DNA of 32,783 nucleotides from SIG603 sp963621245 (GTDB lineage: Bacteria; Bacillota; Clostridia; Oscillospirales; Acutalibacteraceae): assembly GCA_963621245.1 (NCBI GenBank), contig CAVFCW010000018.1, positions 1 to 32,783 of the forward strand, written 5' to 3'. Position numbers and translations under genes: made by a program. Shown here one piece after another: positions 30,701 to 32,783 of the stretch. Positions within the stretch are counted from its first letter, which is position 1; each line of letters begins with the position of its first letter. The notes beneath the pieces were generated by a model. That model did no database searches. It saw only the letters and a list, made by a program, of their open reading frames with translations, and had not been told where the DNA came from.

Positions 30701-31034
30701 GACTAACGAGGAAATTGCGGCAGACATTATCAGTTTAATCCGCCGTTATGCTATCGGCTCAGTGCTTATCAGTCACGAAGCACGAATCCGTAAAGCAGTT
30801 GAAAAGCTTGTGAAAGCTCATAAGTTTTCAAAGCAGGAAATGAGCTGGATTAAACGCATGGAGACATACTTGATGAATGAATCTGTACTGAATGTCAAAG
30901 TATTTGACGAGGATGTTCGTTTCAAAGAGCAAGGCGGCTTCAAAAAAATAAACAAAGTGTTCCAAAATCAGCTTGAGAGCATTGTTTTGGAATTAAATAC
31001 ATATCTCTATGATGACGGAGGAAAAACAGCATGA
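27762..31034 (+). CDS. hsdR: Type I restriction enzyme subunit R (EcoEI-like) with N-terminal DUF4145/HEPN-like domain
   Basis: HsdR is the motor and nuclease subunit of a type I restriction enzyme. From ATG 27762 (AAGGAGGAG in front) the protein has 1090 residues. Residues about 1-125 look like DUF4145 and carry the HEPN-type motif R-x4-H (RNKATH, Arg90 to His95). A charged linker follows (about 145-195). The nuclease core is in GYADYAL (Asp247) and IIEAK (Glu261, Lys263). Helicase motifs are ATGTGKT (about 404-410), DEAH (509-512), ALTATP and the later QMLGRATR. The C-terminal part (about 960-1090) resembles the EcoEI R subunit C terminus. The frame overlaps hsdM by four bases (ATGA). Confidence 0.93.
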   Translation: MKSNFDFLSKDFPVLANFGKLAEQYCFSDANSCLIKLGMIGETIVNLMFTYDGIDFPYDNTAVTRIDTLMREGLLTRDLCDILHAIRKARNKATHENYGSSDEGKTLLQMTYSLCEWFMQTYGDWNYQNQPFVMPVEASATEPIVVDKEQEKKIEETLTKEAEKTAASAPKVAQEDRKKQSALAAGKRQKSEAETRYLIDEQLRKVGWDADTEQLRYSKGTRPEKGRNMAIAEWPTDSLVGNRGYADYALFEGTELVAIIEAKAIHKDIPSVIDYQCKEYSMLIREEDKQYQIDTWGKYKVPFTFATNGRPYLEQYKTKSGIWFLDLRKSYNPPRALQGWMSPDGIKELLTQDIERKNENLKQMSYDFLTDKDGLNLRLYQLNAIKAAENAVIDGKQSVLLAMATGTGKTRTVLGMIYRFLKTDRFHRILFLVDRTSLGEQAQDVFEEVKLEDLMTLDEIYNIKGLEDKEIDKETRIHIATVQSMVKRILYNAEDTMPAVSDYDLIIVDEAHRGYILDKEMAEDELLYRDQIDYQSKYRTVIEYFDAVKIALTATPALQTTEIFGEPVFKYTYREAVIEGYLVDHDAPHELKTKLSSEGIHYKSGDTVTTYDPVTGELTNSELLDDELDFDIEAFNRKVITESFNRTVLEEIARDIDPESPEEQGKTLIYAVNDQHADMIVSILKEIYAETGVDNDAIMKITGSVGGGNKKKVQEAIKRFKNERYPSIVVTVDLLTTGIDVPEITTLVFMRRVKSRILFEQMLGRATRLCPDIHKTHFEIYDPVGVYDSLEPVNTMKPVVTDPSTTFVQLIEGLEVLDNEEKVKNQINQIIAKLQRKKRKMSSKMETHFVDMSGGLKPDEYIKKLENEPTDTAKNRILANKELFKLLDEKKGHGSRPVVISDKEDEMVSHTRGYGNSERPEDYLDAFSSYVKTNMNEIAALNIVCTRPKDLTREDLKSLRLTLDREGFTQQQLNTAISQMTNEEIAADIISLIRRYAIGSVLISHEARIRKAVEKLVKAHKFSKQEMSWIKRMETYLMNESVLNVKVFDEDVRFKEQGGFKKINKVFQNQLESIVLELNTYLYDDGGKTA

Positions 31035-32536
31035 ATACACAGGAAATCGTGTCCAAGCTCTGGAATCTCTGCAATGTGCTGAGAGACGATGGTATTACTT
31101 ACCATGAGTATGTTACAGAGCTTACATATATTTTGTTTCTGAAAATGGCAAAAGAGACTGACGCAGAAGGCAGATTTGCAGAAGGCGTTACTCTTGTACA
31201 GGGGGATAATCTGACACCGGAAGAGGAAACACAGAACAGCGAAAAGAAAATTGTTCAGGCTTATAGCTGGGATAAGTTGGTCAGCAAATCAGGCTTAGAG
31301 TTATACAACTACTATAAAGACATACTCCGCTTATTCGGAACTTACTGCACAGGACGAGTAAGGGAAATTTATCAGGGTTCTGCGACTAAAATTGACGAGC
31401 CGAAAAACCTTGAAAAGATTATCACCACAATTGACGGTCTTGACTGGTACTCTGCCCGTGAAGAAGGCTTAGGTAATCTTTATGAGGGACTTTTAGAGAA
31501 AAATGCTAATGAGAAGAAATCAGGAGCCGGACAGTATTTCACACCCCGTGTTCTGATTGATGTTATGACACGCCTTATGAAACCTCAGCCGGGAGAGCGT
31601 TGTAATGACCCCGCTTGCGGCACTTTCGGCTTTATGATTTCTGCAAGTCAGTATGTCAGAGACAATACAGATGATTTCTTTGCACTTGATGCCGATATGG
31701 CGGAATTTGAGAAAAAAGAAGCATTTACGGGTTGTGAGCTTGTACATGACACACATCGTCTGGCTTTGATGAATGCTATGCTTCACGATATTGATGGTCA
31801 GATTGTTTTGGGTGATACCCTCTCAAATGTCGGAAAATCAATGAAAGGATATAACCTGATTTTGACCAATCCTCCGTTTGGAACAAAGAAAGGCGGAGAG
31901 CGTGCAACACGTGATGACTTCACATTCCCAACAAGCAACAAACAGCTTAACTTCCTTCAACATATCTATCGTAGCCTGAAAACTGACGGAAAGTCACGAG
32001 CGGCTGTTGTCTTGCCTGATAATGTGCTGTTTGCGGATGGTGACGGAGAGCGTATCCGTAAGGACTTAATGGATAAGTGCAACCTTCATACAATTCTTCG
32101 CTTGCCTACAGGTATTTTCTATGCACAGGGCGTAAAGACTAATGTTTTATTCTTTACAAGAGGGACGACAGACAAGGATAATACCAAAGAAGTTTGGATT
32201 TATGACCTACGTTCCGATATGCCTTCTTTCGGCAAGACCAATCCGCTTAAGAAAGAGCATTTTGATGAGTTTGTTGAATGTTATGCAGATGGAGATTTAA
32301 GCAAGCGTAAGGAAACTTACAGTGAAGAAAATCCTAACGGCAGATGGCGTAAATTCACTATTGATGAAATTATGGCTCGTGATAAGACAAGCCTTGATAT
32401 TACATGGATGAAGAGTAATAACGGCACAGACGACCGCACTCTTACTGAACTGCTTCAGGAAATCAAGGAGAAGTCATCTAATATTGCAGACGCTGTTGCT
32501 GAACTGGAAAAAATCATAGGTGAGGTGGACGAGTAA
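31031..32536 (+). CDS. hsdM: Type I DNA methyltransferase subunit M
   Basis: HsdM transfers a methyl group from S-adenosylmethionine to adenine N6 in the recognition site, in complex with HsdS. The 501-residue protein has the N-terminal HsdM helical domain (about 1-130), the SAM motif NDPACGTFGFM at 192-202, and the catalytic NPPF at 280-283. Most HsdM proteins have a second Gly (CGTGGF) where this one has Phe (CGTFGF). GQYFTPR just before motif I is conserved. It overlaps hsdR by four bases and hsdS by one, so all three are translationally coupled. Host DNA protection depends on this gene with hsdS. Confidence 0.94.
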   Translation: MNTQEIVSKLWNLCNVLRDDGITYHEYVTELTYILFLKMAKETDAEGRFAEGVTLVQGDNLTPEEETQNSEKKIVQAYSWDKLVSKSGLELYNYYKDILRLFGTYCTGRVREIYQGSATKIDEPKNLEKIITTIDGLDWYSAREEGLGNLYEGLLEKNANEKKSGAGQYFTPRVLIDVMTRLMKPQPGERCNDPACGTFGFMISASQYVRDNTDDFFALDADMAEFEKKEAFTGCELVHDTHRLALMNAMLHDIDGQIVLGDTLSNVGKSMKGYNLILTNPPFGTKKGGERATRDDFTFPTSNKQLNFLQHIYRSLKTDGKSRAAVVLPDNVLFADGDGERIRKDLMDKCNLHTILRLPTGIFYAQGVKTNVLFFTRGTTDKDNTKEVWIYDLRSDMPSFGKTNPLKKEHFDEFVECYADGDLSKRKETYSEENPNGRWRKFTIDEIMARDKTSLDITWMKSNNGTDDRTLTELLQEIKEKSSNIADAVAELEKIIGEVDE

Positions 32537-32783
32537 TGGATACCAAAGCATTAAGACAAAAAATCTTGGATTTGGCTATCCGTGGTAAACTTGTACCCCA
32601 AGACCCGACCGATGAGCCGGCTTCTGTTCTTTTGGAGCGTATACGTGCCGAAAAACAGCAGATGGTTAAGGACGGAAAGCTGAAGCCTAAGGATATAAAA
32701 AACGATACTGTCATCTTTAAAGGTGATGATAATTTGCATTATGAGAAGTTTCAGGATGGAACTGTAAAATGCATTGAAGATGA
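32536..32783 (+). CDS. hsdS: Type I specificity subunit S (partial, cut by window end)
   Basis: HsdS recognises the target DNA sequence for the restriction and methylation complex. Only the first 82 complete codons are present, from ATG 32536, which overlaps the hsdM stop (TAATG). The start MDTKALRQKILDLAIRGKLV and the following PQDPTDEPASVLLERIRAEK are typical of HsdS N termini. No stop occurs before the window end, so the gene continues with both target recognition domains beyond it. The recognition sequence cannot be told from this part. Confidence 0.92.
   Translation, partial: MDTKALRQKILDLAIRGKLVPQDPTDEPASVLLERIRAEKQQMVKDGKLKPKDIKNDTVIFKGDDNLHYEKFQDGTVKCIED

Overview
The window looks like a chromosomal segment of an anaerobic, low-to-medium GC Firmicute, most likely a gut clostridium of the Ruminococcaceae/Oscillospiraceae type. 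The reasons are strong AGGAGG-like ribosome sites, sigma-A promoters with 17-base spacers, U-tailed intrinsic terminators, a DAP-type MurE, a PurO-plus-AICAR-transformylase split of PurH, two Rex-like operators in front of an iron alcohol dehydrogenase, and a TnpV gene of the Tn4451 type. The species cannot be fixed from the sequence alone.

Layout. Positions 1-923 are gene-free and rich in palindromic repeats. A GNAT acetyltransferase and a GH13 glycosidase follow (924-3133). A long structured leader (about 3315-3685) with a 21-codon mini-ORF and an intrinsic terminator precedes the purine operon purE-purM-purN-purO-AICAR transformylase (3686-7813). purD follows with its own promoter. Next come prmA with an amidohydrolase, then fucO (lactaldehyde reductase-like) under a promoter framed by two Rex-like sites. 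murE, pepC and murF lie on the minus strand (13287-17633). They are divergent from mscS-udk, a PucR-type regulator, ftsE-ftsX, a GltD-like oxidoreductase, and greA-lysS.

After lysS (from about 26780) the character changes. Codon use shifts towards CGT for arginine, a TnpV relic appears, and a type I restriction-modification locus follows. It consists of a small Cro/CI-type regulator, hsdR with an N-terminal HEPN-like domain, hsdM, and hsdS cut by the window end. This is an accessory island next to conserved housekeeping genes.

The most interesting signal is a structured element shared by two otherwise unrelated leaders, upstream of purE (3418-3468) and upstream of greA-lysS (24547-24596). 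The two copies differ by compensatory base-pair changes and sit at similar places downstream of similar promoters. This suggests a selected RNA structure or a dispersed structured repeat. I could not match it to a riboswitch class that I know.
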